The position numbers and the translations under genes were made by a program. From NCBI RefSeq assembly GCF_904849725.1, contig NC_058518.1, positions 509,999,225-510,063,224 on the forward strand: a DNA stretch of 64,000 nt, given 5' to 3'. The stretch is from Hordeum vulgare subsp. vulgare. Taxonomy: Eukaryota; Streptophyta; Magnoliopsida; Poales; Poaceae. Of the stretch, positions 11,830 through 26,520 are shown piece by piece (position 1 is the first letter of the stretch; the number at the start of each line of letters is the position of its first letter). The notes under the pieces were generated by a model. That model saw nothing but the letters and a program-made list of their open reading frames with translations. It had not been told where the DNA came from and ran no database searches.

Positions 11830-11989
11830 CTCCCTCCGTTCCTAAATATAAGTCTTTAAAGATAATTCACTAGGAGTCTACATACGGAGCAAAATGAGTG
11901 AATCTACACTCTAAAGTATGTCTATATACATCCGTATATAGTCCACTAATGAAACCTCTTTAAAGACTTATATTTAGGAACGGAGGGAG
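11830..11989. mobile_element. Stowaway-type MITE in the 3' flank of the channel gene
   Basis: CTCCCTCCGTTCCTAAATA starts the element and its complement ends it, with TA at 11828-11829 and 11990-11991. Both ends are almost perfect inverted repeats. Confidence 0.95.
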
Positions 11990-11991
11990 TA

Positions 11992-12547
11992 CATTTCTAG
12001 AACTTTATTGTCATCTACATGTAATAAGAATGTATGGCCTAGTGTGCGCAACTTTGGAAGTGAGATTTTCAAAATTTTAAGGAAGAGGAGCATTAGACAA
12101 AATAATTATTCTTTGTTCATTCCTATCCGACCGTGGCATCATGAAGTGGTATCTTCAAAGAGGACTCCCAAACCTCCTGTATTTCAACGGAAACCCCTAT
12201 ATGTCCGCGAAGCTGTTTGACCTACGAAATCTGGTATTTAAAAAAAACTGTGAAGTTTTGCGGAGTCCGGACATCCGGATAACAATCAATAAAGCATCAC
12301 GTATCCACGCCCTCTCTCTTCTCTATCCTAAAAAAATAAAGCGAACGAAAGACGGCACATAGCATCACCGGAGCCACAACGAGGGTTGCCGCCGGCGAGT
12401 GCTCCATCCCCGTCGCCACCTCCTCCTATTTCTCCACTCCTCCCCCTCCCCCCTCCCCCCCTCCACCCCCTCGCTACTCGTCTTCCCACACCTATCATGA
12501 ATGGGCAGCTCGAGTTTGGCTGCGGAGCCTGGACCTCGCCTGGCATT
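11992..12547. other. Unassigned stretch left of the copia remnant
   Basis: No gene is recognised. About 12360-12540 is C/T-rich low-complexity sequence (CCTCC and CCCC runs), open in several frames without domains. Confidence 0.4.
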
Positions 12548-14760
12548 CCAACGAGTGTTGAAGCACGCGATGGATATCATTATTTCTTTACCTTCACGGA
12601 TGATTTAAGTAGATAAGGGTATATTCACTTGATAAAACACACGTCTGAAGTTTTGAAAAGTTCAACCAATTTCAGAGTGAAGGTGAAGATCATCCTGATA
12701 AGAAGATCAAATATCGATGATATAATCGTGGAGGTGAATATTTGAGTTATGAGTTTGGTATGCAGTTAAGACAATATGGAGATTGTTTCACAACTCACTC
12801 CACCTGGAACACCCTAGTGTAATGATGTGTCTGAACGTCGTAACCGTACTTTATTGGATATGGTCCATTCTATAATATCTCTTATTGATTTGCCTCTATC
12901 ATTTTGGGTTTATGCATCAGAGAAAAATACAATTACTTTAAATAGGACACCATCTAAATCCGTTGAGACGACACTGTATGAATTATGGTTTGGCAAGAAG
13001 TCTCGGTAGTTGTTTCCTTAGAGTTTGGGGATGCGACACTTATGTCTAATAAGCTCGAACCCAAAGCGGAAAAGTGATACCCTAAATCAACAGTTGGGTA
13101 TACCTTCTATCACAAATCCGAAGGCAAGGTCTTTATTGCCAGGAATAGATCCTTTCTAGAGAAGGAGGTTCTCTCAAAAGAAGTGACTAGGAGGAAAGTA
13201 GAATTTGATGAGGTTATCAAACCTTCACTCACATTCGAAAGTAGCACAACGCAAAAAGGTGTTCGTGTGATGCATACACAAATTGAAGAAAAAGCTAATG
13301 ATGATGATCATGCAACTTCGGATCAAGTTACTACCGAACCTCGTACGTCGACAAGGACACGTACTGGCCCAAGTGGTACAGTGATCCTATCTTGTAAGGC
13401 ATGCTGTTAGACAACGATAAACCTACGAACTATGAGGAAACGATGATGGGCCCGGATTCTGACAAATGGCTAGAGGCCATGTAATACGATGTAGGATCCA
13501 TGTATGATAACCAAATATGTACTTTGGTAGACTTGCCCGGTGACCGACATATCGTTGAGGGTAAATGGATCTTTAAGAAGACAGACGTTGATCGTAATGT
13601 CAATATCTATGAAGCTCGACTTATCGCAAAGAGGTTTCCAACAAGTTCAAGGAGTTGACTACGACGAGACTTTCTCACCTAGCGATCCTAAGTCTGTTGG
13701 GATTATCTTAGCAGTTGCTTCATTTTTTTGATTATGAAATCTCGCAGATAGATGTCAAAGTAGTGTTTCCTTGACTGTTTCCTTAAGGAAATGTTGTATG
13801 TGATACAGTCGAAAAAAAATTCGATTCTAAGGATGCTAAAAGGGTATGCAAGCTCCAGCGATCCTTCTATGAACTGGTGCAAGCATCTCAGAGTTGGAAT
13901 ATATGCTTTGATAAGGTGATCAAAGCTTTTGGGTTTATACAAAGTTTATGAAGAAACTTGTATTTAAAAGAAAGTGAATGGGAGCTCTATATCATTTCTG
14001 GTAAGTATATGTGGATGGCATATTATTAATTGGAAATGATGTAGAATTTCTAGAAAGGGTATAGGGTTGTTTGAAAGGAGTTTTTCAAAGGAGGACCTGG
14101 GTAAAACTGCTTACATATTGGGCATTAAGATCTATATAGATAGATGAAGGCGCCTAATAAGACTTTCACAGAGCACATACCTTGATGAGATTTTGAAGGA
14201 GTTCAAAATGAATCGGTCAAAGAAGGAGTTCTTGCCTATATTATAAGGTGTGAAGTTGAGTAAGACTCAAGGTTTCGACCATGACAGAATAAAGAGAAAG
14301 GATGAAGGTCATCCCCTATGCATTAGTCATATGCTCTATATTGTATGCTATGTTGTGCACCGCACCTGATGTGTGCCTTGCCATGAGTCCGGCAAGCGAG
14401 TACAAGAGTGATCGAGGAGTGGATCACCAGACAGCGGTCAAAATTATCCTTAGGTACCTAAAGAGGACTAAGGAAATGTTTCTTGGTTATGGAGGTGATA
14501 AAGAGTTTGTCGTAAAGGGTTACGTCGATGCAAGCTTTAACACCGATCCAGATTACTGTGTGTAGCAAACCGGATACGTATAGTGGAACAGTCATTTGGA
14601 ATAGCTCCAAGTGGAGCGCGATAGCAGCATCTACAGTATGACACAAAGATTTGCAAAGTACATATGCATCTGAATGTTGCAGACACGTTGACTAAAACCT
14701 CTCTCACAAGAAAAAATATGATCAAACCCCAGAACTCATTGGGTGCTAATCACATGGCGA
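12548..14760 (+). pseudogene. copia pol remnant: integrase and reverse transcriptase/RNase H
   Basis: Broken frames show copia pol pieces in order. An integrase block SERRNRTLLDMV lies at about 12827, the reverse-transcriptase N terminus (KWIFK...ARLIAK-like, then DYDETFSP) at about 13560-13680, and an RNase H part (ATSDVC-like, then YVDASF) at about 14350-14550. Several stops and frameshifts make it non-coding. Confidence 0.8.
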
Positions 14761-14798
14761 TGTAGACTAGATTATTGACTCTAGTGCAAGTGGGAGAC

Positions 14799-16531
14799 TG
14801 TTGGAAATATGCCCTAAAGGCAATAATAAATTGATTATTATCATATTTTCCTGTTCATGATAAATATTTATTATCCATGCTAGAATTGTATTGAATGAAA
14901 ACTTAAATATATGTATGGATATATAAACAACATTGTGTCCCTAGTGAGCCTCTACTAGACTAGCTCGTTGATCAAAGATGGTCAAGGTTTCCTAACCATA
15001 GACATGAGTTGTCATTTGATAACACGATCACATCATTAGAAGAAGGGTGTGATGGACATGACCCAACTATAAGCCTAGCATTTGATCGTATCGCTTAGTT
15101 TATTGCTACTGCTTTCTTCATGCCAAGTATTTGTTCCTAAGACCATAAGATCATGCAACTCCCTGACACCGGAGGAATACCTTGTGTGCTATCAAACGTT
15201 ACTTCATAGTTGGGTGATCATAAAGGTGCTCTAAGGTATCTTTGAGGGTGTCTGTTGGGTTGGCGTGAATCGAGACTGGGATTTATCACTCCGTATGACG
15301 AAGTGGTATCTCCGAGCCCTCTCGGTAATGCAGCATCACAAGAAGCTTGCAAGCAATGTGACTAATGAGTTCATCACGGGATCTTGCATTATGGAACGAG
15401 TAAAGAGACTTGCCGATAACGAGATTGAACTAGGTATGGAGATACCGATGATCGAATCTCGGACAAGTAACATACTGACGGACAAAGGGAACTTCATACG
15501 GGATTGATTGAATCCTTGACATCGTGGTTTGAACGATAAAGATCTTCATGAAATATGTAGGAATCAATATGGTCATCCAGGTCCCGCTATTGGTTGTTGA
15601 CTGGAGGGGTGTCTCGATCATATCTACATGATTCTCGAATTCGTAGGGTCTGCACACTTAATCTTTGATGATGCTAGGATAGTACTGCGATATGTATGTT
15701 GGTGTACAAATGTTGTTTGGAGTCTCGGATGAGATCTTGGACATCACGAGGAGCTCCAGAATGGCGTGGAGGTAAAGATTTACATATGGGAAGTCATATT
15801 TTGGCTACCGATTTGTTTTTTTGATTTTTGTCAGTATTGTACCGGGAAGCTTATGGAAGGTTTTGGAGGATTTTGGAGGGGTCCGAATGTCCATGGAGGG
15901 TTTCACCATGCCCCTTAGGCCAACATGGGCTGTAGGGGGTGCCCTAGCCTTGTTGGGACAACCCCCAAGGGCCCATGCGGCTCGTAAGGAAGAATCCCTA
16001 AGGGGGAAGGCACCCCTCCTCCCCTAGGGCGCCACACCCCTCCCTTCAAGGAGGGGTCAAGGTTGTGCCCTCCCCCCTTTGCACCTTGCCTCCTATGAAT
16101 AGTGGAGGGAAGGGGAGGGTTGAACACATCAAGTCCTCTTCCTTGAGGCAACCCTCTCCCTCCCGTCTCTCCCGTTCTTTTTCGTTCGTAGTTCCGGAGG
16201 CGCTTGGCGGAAGCCCTTCTGGCACTGCTCCACCACCATCTCCATCATGTTGTCGTGTTGGTCGAGATCCCATCTACTTATCCGCCCTCGCTTGCTGGAT
16301 CAAGGAGGTGGAGACGTCATCGAGCCACACTTGTGTTGAACGCGGAAGTGTCGTCTGTTCGGTGCTGGATCGCGATTGCATCGTGAAGAGTACGAATACA
16401 TCAACCGTGTAATATACGCTTTCGCTTAACGGTCTATGAGGGTACGTATACACTCTCCCATCTCATTGCTATGCATCTCCATAGATGTGTTCGTAGAAAA
16501 TTTTTTGTTTCCCATGCAACGTTCCCCAACA
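14799..16531 (+). repeat. 3' LTR of the truncated copia element
   Basis: It starts TGTTGGAAATATGCCCTAAAG directly after the polypurine tract and ends CGTTCCCCAACA, the classic TG...CA LTR ends, at 1733 bp. The sequence shares the GGGATTTATCACTCCGT and CACGGGATCTTGCATTA type phrases of the other LTR copies. The GC-rich part from about 15900 to 16450 is LTR sequence, not a gene. Confidence 0.9.
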
Positions 16532-17242
16532 CATTTCACCGAACACTTATCGAGCGTGATCACCCCCATAGTAGCATCCGTATGGGCATATGGTACCAGG
16601 GCGGTGGACTGACAGGAGTTGTGGAACGGCGGCAAGTCCTACGTGAACGGCGGCAAGCCACGTAGGTCAGGAACAGACTTGGCGGGCAGTCGAGCGATAC
16701 GACAACGAAGGCGGCAAGGGAGGATCCGAGTATGGTTTTGGGTGTGCCGGAGGTGTCGAAGTCCTACGTGACGGATATCCTGACTCCTACAAAGCCCCTC
16801 TGGCTTACCTGTAGTTTACGGGATTTTGTACTACCTGACTGATCCAAGGGCAGATACGGGACGGCATTGGATGGCCAAGTGTGTCCGAACTTACGGACCA
16901 TTTGAGGGTCCGCTTTGAAGATACCCTTAATGGTTGAATTTTGAATTTCGACCTGACCAATCTCCAAAGCTTCATGTGTTTCCTTTCTATCTCCTTCCTA
17001 TATGAGTTTTTAGTGTAAAGACATTTTTGGACTCATGCCTTGCTCCATGAAAAGAGACAAAGTTGAAGATAACGAATCAAAATGGGCGAACACAAGACCA
17101 GTTCATGGGAACGCCGACAACATAGTATATGTAGTAGTTTCATTAGTTTGAAGATACCGACAACATAGTATTCGTATTTTTCCTATATTTGTCCTTAATG
17201 CGGTGGTTTGCAGGCAGCCTCATACAGAGATGATACGAGGTA
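16532..17242. other. Unassigned intergenic stretch
   Basis: No gene is recognised. A GGCGGCAAG phrase is repeated at about 16630-16715. The remainder is unique-looking sequence. Confidence 0.4.
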
Positions 17243-17401
17243 CTCCCTCCGTTTCAAAATATAAAACCTTTTACGGATTTCACTATAAGACTACATACGG
17301 AGCAAAATGAGTGAATCTATACTCTAAAATATGTCTATGTACATCCATATGTAGTTTGTAGTGCAATCTCTAAAATGTCTTATATTTAGGAACGGAGGGA
17401 G
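17243..17401. mobile_element. Stowaway-type MITE upstream of ABIL
   Basis: CTCCCTCCGTTTCAAAATAT at the left end and GGAACGGAGGGAG at the right end, with TA at 17241-17242 and 17402-17403. It belongs to the same family as the 7864, 8551 and 11830 copies and lies about 740 bp upstream of the ABIL start codon. Confidence 0.93.
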
Positions 17402-17403
17402 TA

Positions 17404-18143
17404 TTTGATTGGATCAAATTCTTTTTATGTTTGACCGGTTTCGTATGTTTCACGAGCATTTGAAAAGTCCGGCTGTTATCTAACCATGGCGTACCTACCT
17501 ACACTGTACATCTGACGGAACCGACACGCATTCATCACCACCACCTGCCTATGACCCCATTGATTGCTCACTCTCCCCCCACGCTCCATCTCTGTACACC
17601 TCAGGCATCACCTATCGAATTATGCCAGTACTAGCTAGCATCATGACCAAATTACGCCGACGCCTGCACGCTAGATGCAGATTGCTACTACTAGCATGAT
17701 TTACAGTCACGCACCACTGAGATAAGATGAGATGAGATCCGTATCTGCCACTGAGATGAGAAGGAATCATCAAGTGGTGGTGAAAGACAATTAGAAGCCG
17801 GCTTAAGACAGCGAGCGAGATCCAGCGGCAGTGGAGACTGGTACGAGTGTGATAGCCGGGACAAAAGCAAGCACCAACCAAGCAAGAATGGATGGATGAA
17901 CATGAACCAATCAATGCCTCCACCCACCAAATGGCGCTAAATCCAAGCTATACACTACTACACAGATCGACGCTGTTTCTTTAACCGGCGCGCGCTGGGC
18001 TGGGGCGGTGAGCTACTAGCTCGGGCTCCCCGTGCGCCCACCGCGCGCGCTCCACTCACTTCCTCTTCTTCACCCCACCACCACCACCACCACCACTCGG
18101 TTTGGGTCGCATTCATATCGCTTACTCCGCACTCCACTCGAGA
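17404..18143 (+). promoter_or_regulatory. Upstream/5' region of ABIL
   Basis: Non-coding. It contains a CACCACCACC microsatellite at about 18075-18098 and a GC-rich leader. No clear TATA box is visible, so the transcription start is unknown. Confidence 0.4.
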
Positions 18144-20644
18144 ATGCAGCAGCAGCAGCAGACGGCGCGGCGGCGGCGGAGCCCGGGCGGCGGGGAGTGG
18201 GAGGGGGCGGGCACGGTGGACGAGGCCTCCATGGAGCGCAGCAAGAGCTTCGTCAAGGCCCTGCAGGTCGGTGCATTCCATTCCTTCCCCAGATCCCTCC
18301 GCTCCACGGCGGATCTTGACGCCTTGTTGCCATGGTGGACGCAGGAGCTCAAGAACCTGCGCCCGCAGCTCTACTCCGCCTCCGAGTACTGCGAGAAGTC
18401 CTACCTCAACACCCACCAGAAGCAGATGTGAGCCCTGCCCCTCCTCTCTCCTCTCCCTCCTCCATTGCCAATGCCATCCTCTCTGTACACACAGAGTTTA
18501 CCATCTTACCACCAACCATGGCCGACTGATGATTCCTCGTACACTTGCATCTCCCGTGCTGCCTATCTACCTCTCTCTATTTAGTTTGTCACCTGGCATA
18601 GTACAGTATAGGAACCTAACTGAATTCAACTGAAGGTTGGGGCAGCATGTACTGGCTAGCAATGGCAAGAATGGCATTGGTAGAGTGGTAGGTATAGGAA
18701 GGTTCATGTCCAGATGTGAGAATGTGACCAGCTAAACAACAAATTCTGCTAGCTGAACCGAACAAGGATATGTCTTCTACTCTTTTGGTTTCATCTGTGA
18801 TTTTTGGAACCATCCAGCAACGGCCTGCCTATGTACGTATGTGCTCCTAGCTGAAGAAAGAAATAATACTAGTACTGTTCAGAGTACTCTAGCGGTGTTT
18901 GTTTTTTGAAGAGATCTCTCTTCTGAACGACAGACAATGTACCATGTACCGGCGATTGGATTTATTCTGGGTGTTCCCCAATCATGTGGTGTCAGTTTGT
19001 CACTTGGTTCGAAATTTCGAATCATATAAAGGGGTTCACCCTGCTCATGTCTGACAGTGCACAAGAAAGTTCTAAAACATCAAAGATGGAGTAAGAGTCA
19101 ACTCTGTATGGTAAATTTTGCTGAATGAACAGTTAACACTAGTGATTTTGAATGTGTGTCGTAATCCTGATTCAGAATACGGCATGTTTTCATGAAACTG
19201 AACTTGCTAATTGTCGTCAGGGTGCTGGACAACCTGAAAGACTACGCGGTGCGGGCGGTTGTCAACGCCGTCGACCACCTAGGCACGGTGGCCTACAAGC
19301 TGACGGACCTGTTCGAGCAGCAGGCGTCCGAGATCTCGACATTCGAGCTCAAGCTTGCGCGCTTGAACCAGGTATTTGCTTGATGTTTATCAGTAAGATG
19401 TGCAGTAGTCTATGGCGGCGAAACCATTCATCTAAACTGACCCTTGCTCTGTTGTCCGTCCATAGCAAGTCTTCACCTGCCAAGTCTATGTGGACAAAGA
19501 AGGGTCTAGGCAGCAGCAAATGATGGGGGCGAGCATGAAACACCACAAGCACTACATCCTACCCTGTAAGGAACTATGAACTAGCGGCGATGCGATACCG
19601 CTATCTCAACTTTCAGTTTTAGGAAAGAAGATGAACTTAACTTGAGAATCTTCTGTGCAATGTAGCTACGGGTTATAAGAGAACTCAGGCTGTCGTGCAC
19701 CTGGGAACAGACACTAATCAGGAATCACAGCCTAGACCTTACCCCTCAGGTGCTTCCTTCTTCCCTCTGTTCTTGCAAATTTCATTTGCGCCACTCTTTT
19801 CTCGCCAATCACGCTATGTATCTAAACAACAAACCAAAATCTTCACTTTCTGTGTGCAGCAAAGACACTTTCCTGGCATCTGGCATCAGACAATAGCCCT
19901 TCAGCAGATGGAGCAAACAAACCTACATTCATGTAAGACTGAAATCCCCATTTCGTTTAACTTTGTCAATTTGACATGTCGTTTCTTATGCCAAGTGCAG
20001 TTCTTCTGGTCTAACTTGCTGTTGCCCGGTTTTTGTGCAGCCTAGACGACACGATATCGTCCAAACCCGCATCGGATGGTTTGCATCTTCTTGGTAATTC
20101 GTTATACATCTGTTTGAGTTCTTAGAGGGCATGGAATCATATGAATGTGGTTTCACCTATCAAGTGCACATATCTATCAACTGTTGTTCTGACACAACAT
20201 ATTTGTTAACTCTCAAACTAGAATTTTGATCACTGAGTGCACTTGCAAAATGTTAAAATTCTAATTGCTGATGTTTCAGGTAAGGAGTTGCCTGGTTCTC
20301 CCATGCGCAGGCCTCTGCAACTGAACAGGAATACCAAACCTGACGTTATACAAAAGGCTGGCACAAAGGTAAACTTTCAAGAAATCATACCAAGTCAGAA
20401 AGGCGTCATCCTTGTGTTAAAATCTATCCACATCGATATCGATTTGGTTATCCTGATTTCTTGATGGTACTATTGTGTGCATTTTCAGGATCAGACAGGT
20501 GTCAAGCATATGTCGACGTTTAGTTCTTTCGACAGGCCTACAGGGCGTGAAATCCAGAAGGCTCCTGCCAACACTAAGAGCGTGCTAGCATCTCTGTTTA
20601 TGAAACACAAGTCGGCAAAGATGAAAAGTATCTCAGCCCGATGA
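18144..20644 (+). CDS. ABIL: ABIL: Abl-interactor-like subunit of the SCAR/WAVE complex
   Basis: ABIL proteins are plant Abi subunits of the SCAR/WAVE complex, which activates ARP2/3 to nucleate actin filaments. Nine exons with GT-AG introns and matching phases are inferred: 18144-18266, 18345-18427, 19221-19371, 19466-19565, 19666-19749, 19860-19932, 20041-20093, 20280-20368 and 20489-20644. These total 912 bases and 303 residues, normal for the family. The start MQQQQQ is followed at about residue 30 by SFVKALQ, ELKNLRPQLYSASEYCEKSY and VLDNLKDYAVRAVVNAVDHLG, then by KLTDLFEQQ, the helical Abi homology region that binds the complex. QQQMMGASMKHHKHYILP follows and marks the end of the conserved half. 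The C-terminal half is Ser/Pro-rich and variable, ending with the conserved basic LFMKHKSAKMK. The subtype (ABIL1-5) is not assigned. Confidence 0.93.
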
Positions 20645-21417
20645 TCCTCTGTTGATGTAAATGAAGTTTGTTGTAATAATCAGTACAAGCTAAGTAAAAT
20701 GCAGTTGTATCTCTTTAAGATGACAGGTCATAATATCTCTTATCTATATAATATGTGTGTGCTGATTCGAAGACTTGTGAAAACCAAACTTTTGTAGTGT
20801 CACAAGTTTAGGTATATTCACATGAAATCGTGATATTCCTTGATATGGTCATTCGAAAGTGTTTTACAAATCCTTCTCTTACATAAACGATCAAGTTGAC
20901 GAAGCACAAAACCGGACAGGAGCCTCACATAAGGATGCATGTTGAAGTGCAAGATGTGATGGTATATAACATGGTAGCACAAGAATGTGCCACCCAACTC
21001 AAAACACATGAAGATCCTTCCTTGTGCTATAATCATCTGCATGGTCTTCCTTGATATGATCATTTAAGAGTGTCTTACAAACTCTTTCTTACATAAATGA
21101 TCAATTGGAGGAAACACAAAACCAGACGGCTCGCCTCATAAGTCACGACTCATAAGGATACATATGAATGGTATAACATGGTAGCACAAGAAAGTGCCAC
21201 CTAGCTTAGAACACATGATGGGGGGGGGGGGGGGGGGGGGGGGGAGTTCTCGATGACGGATAGTATGTCCAAGTATAAAGGATCACTTGCAGATACCTCA
21301 CTGAATCGTGCCGAGCATGAATGGCTTCGCTCATTCCTCGCCAATTAAGATCTTGACTGGTCACCTGTGTCAACGCATTCACAGAAATCGCAAGCTTCGC
21401 ATAAACCATTGCAAGAC
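20645..21417. repeat. Convergent intergenic region with a tandem duplication and a G25 run
   Basis: This 773-bp gap lies between the stop codons of two tail-to-tail genes and must hold both 3' UTRs. Two direct copies of a block of about 175-180 bp are seen, at about 20835-21013 and 21046-21219. Both run from CCTTGATATG, through ACAAAACC and GGTAGCACAAGAA, to ACACATG. A run of 25 G lies at 21220-21244 directly after the second copy. Confidence 0.8.
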
Positions 21418-24723
<3,306 letters not shown>

Positions 24724-24976
24724 GGCGGCGGGGGGAGCGGCGGCGGAGCGGTGAGTGGAGTGGGAGGGGTGGGGATGGGGGCGTCCATGGTTTTCCGTTT
24801 TGGTGGGCGTAAACAGGGGTCGTGGGACAGACGGAAGGGACGGGTCCCGTGCCGTGGCAGCCAGGCTGCTGACCCGTGCCGTGCGGCGTCCGCGGCGCGT
24901 GGGGCCAACGTGTCAGTGGATATTTTTTTAACACAGTACTCGTAGTCGTTGATACGTATAACAGTCATTTTCATAA
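24724..24976 (-). promoter_or_regulatory. Proximal upstream region of the CDPK gene
   Basis: Very GC-rich sequence directly upstream of the minus-strand ATG. No TATA box is visible. It ends where the outer Harbinger-type element begins, so that element lies only about 250 bp from the kinase start codon. Confidence 0.4.
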
Positions 24977-25258
24977 AAGCATCTCCAACAAACACCCGCT
25001 CAAAATTTTATTCAGCAACAGAATAACGTTTTTTAACGTGCTGCGAAATGTTTGTTTTAATAGACGTTGCAAAATATAGCGCCTAAGAGCATCTCCAACA
25101 ACGGTGTTAAAAAACACGCGCGGGGTAAACGGGGTTTTAAACGGGACGGAAACGCGCTCCAGCGGACGCGCGAAATTAGCGCACAGCAAACGATTGCGCG
25201 TGCGGGGGAGAAAGCGGGCGGCCGCGCGATAGATTTGACGCATCGCTTCGGACGCGCC

Positions 25259-25265
25259 TATAAAT
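25259..25265 (+). promoter_or_regulatory. Possible TATA box of the element-borne AP2-like gene
   Basis: TATAAAT lies inside the inner element in a GC-rich setting. It is about 725 bp upstream of the AP2-like ATG, so it would imply a long leader or a removed intron. Confidence 0.35.
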
Positions 25266-25989
25266 TACGACGCTCGCCACGCGATTGCCGATCGCCCTCC
25301 GCACTACCACGCGCGCTCTGTCGCTTCCTCTGTCGCGCTGCCACCGAAGCGCCTGTTGGTGTCTACCCTAGCCCTCGTCCTCGCCTAAGCTCCCTCTCTC
25401 TCGCAGACGTAGAAGAAAGAAGGAAGAAGAACGAGGAGAACGCAACAAGATTTTTGCCCCGCGCACATACGCCACCGGCCGCACGAACAGCCGCTTATAT
25501 TTCCTGCAGAGAACTGCTAGCACGCTCGTGTTACAACCATCAAGCATACGGGATTTATACCAGGCTTGCGCACACACGACGCAGCCCATCCCGCCCGCTA
25601 CGAACGCACGATCTGCATGTCCGGTTGGCCGGGCGCTTCCACGACGCGCACACCGCGGCTTACAACGGATCGCTGACCAAGCTAACTAACTAGCCAGTTC
25701 GGCTGTAGACCACGCCACAGGTACCCCCCCCCCCCCGCCCCGCGGTCCCAGGCCCGCGCACCCAACGCGCACGCATGCAGTCACCGCGGGCCGAGTCCAG
25801 CGCCCCGACGCGGTCACTCCTCCGCGTATCTCGCCTACACGCAACGGCCCACGCGCTCGAACGCATGGACACACACACGCGACCAAACCTGCCACGGGCC
25901 GAGCATGACGCGTCTACCGCGCGCACGCACGCGCTCCGCGTTGCCGCTCGCCGTGGCTTATTGCCCTACAGCGCCCCCATCGAGCCACC

Positions 25990-26520
25990 ATGTCGTCGCA
26001 CCGTCGTGGATCTTCGGGCTACACAGGCGTCTGCGAACGCCCCTCCGGCGTCTACTACGCTAAGATCCGGTCCGGTGACGTCCGTCTCGGCCTCGACACG
26101 TTCAAGACCGCGCACGAGGCCGCCCACGCGTACGACCAGATGAACTTCCACGACGTCTACACGCGCAAGCAGGCGCAGGCCGTCGCCCCTCCGCCTCGTC
26201 TGGTAACAAACCAGGACCATGTGGACCGCCGTCGGCAGCGCCGCCTGCTCATCGCCGAGGAGGACGAGCGATCCATGGCAGAGTGGCGCCGACGCCACCC
26301 GGAGGACGTCGCTGCCGAGAATGCCTTCTGGGCGGAGAGAACGACAAGGCGTCGGGCGGAGCGGGATGACACGCGTCGGTGCAAGGCGTTGGCCATATCG
26401 CAGTGCGAGGTCGTCAACGCCGGTGGGACGTCGTTCTTTGGGAGTGACCATGAACGTTGGGATGACATTTGGCTCGATACCTCAGACACCGAGGATGATG
26501 ATGAAGACGACTCCGAGTAG
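25990..26520 (+). CDS. AP2/ERF-like protein carried by a transposon
   Basis: A 176-residue single-exon ORF starts in a good context (GCCACCATGTCG). Residues 8-52 resemble an AP2 DNA-binding domain: SSGYTGVCERPSGVYYAKIR, then RLGLDTFKTAHEAAHAYD, matching the YRGV, EIR and TF.TAEEAARAYD signatures. The usual stretch between AAxAYD and the closing LNF block is shortened, because YD is followed at once by QMNFHDV. About a dozen residues of the domain's helix end are missing. The rest is Arg/Glu-rich and then acidic (DTSDTEDDDEDDSE). I recognise it as a large Triticeae-type family found as many copies in genomes. A role in transcription is not shown. The frame is intact. Confidence 0.7.
   Translation: MSSHRRGSSGYTGVCERPSGVYYAKIRSGDVRLGLDTFKTAHEAAHAYDQMNFHDVYTRKQAQAVAPPPRLVTNQDHVDRRRQRRLLIAEEDERSMAEWRRRHPEDVAAENAFWAERTTRRRAERDDTRRCKALAISQCEVVNAGGTSFFGSDHERWDDIWLDTSDTEDDDEDDSE

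Larger units (their letters stand above)
12548..16531 (+). mobile_element. 5'-truncated Ty1-copia element (BARE-1/WIS/Angela type)
   Basis: The left edge starts abruptly within the integrase region (CACGCGATGGATATCATTA, matching 40100-40125 of the second copia element). It runs through pol to the polypurine tract GCAAGTGGGAGAC at 14786-14798 and a full 3' LTR. The distance from integrase to LTR (about 2.25 kb) matches the second element. The 5' LTR, gag and protease are missing. The 5-bp target duplication cannot be checked because the left end is lost. Confidence 0.88.

Noticed and set aside
25067..25693. 208-codon plus-strand frame upstream of the AP2-like gene
   Set aside because: It runs across the left border and inverted repeat of the inner transposon, lacks any domain and has repeat-like composition.
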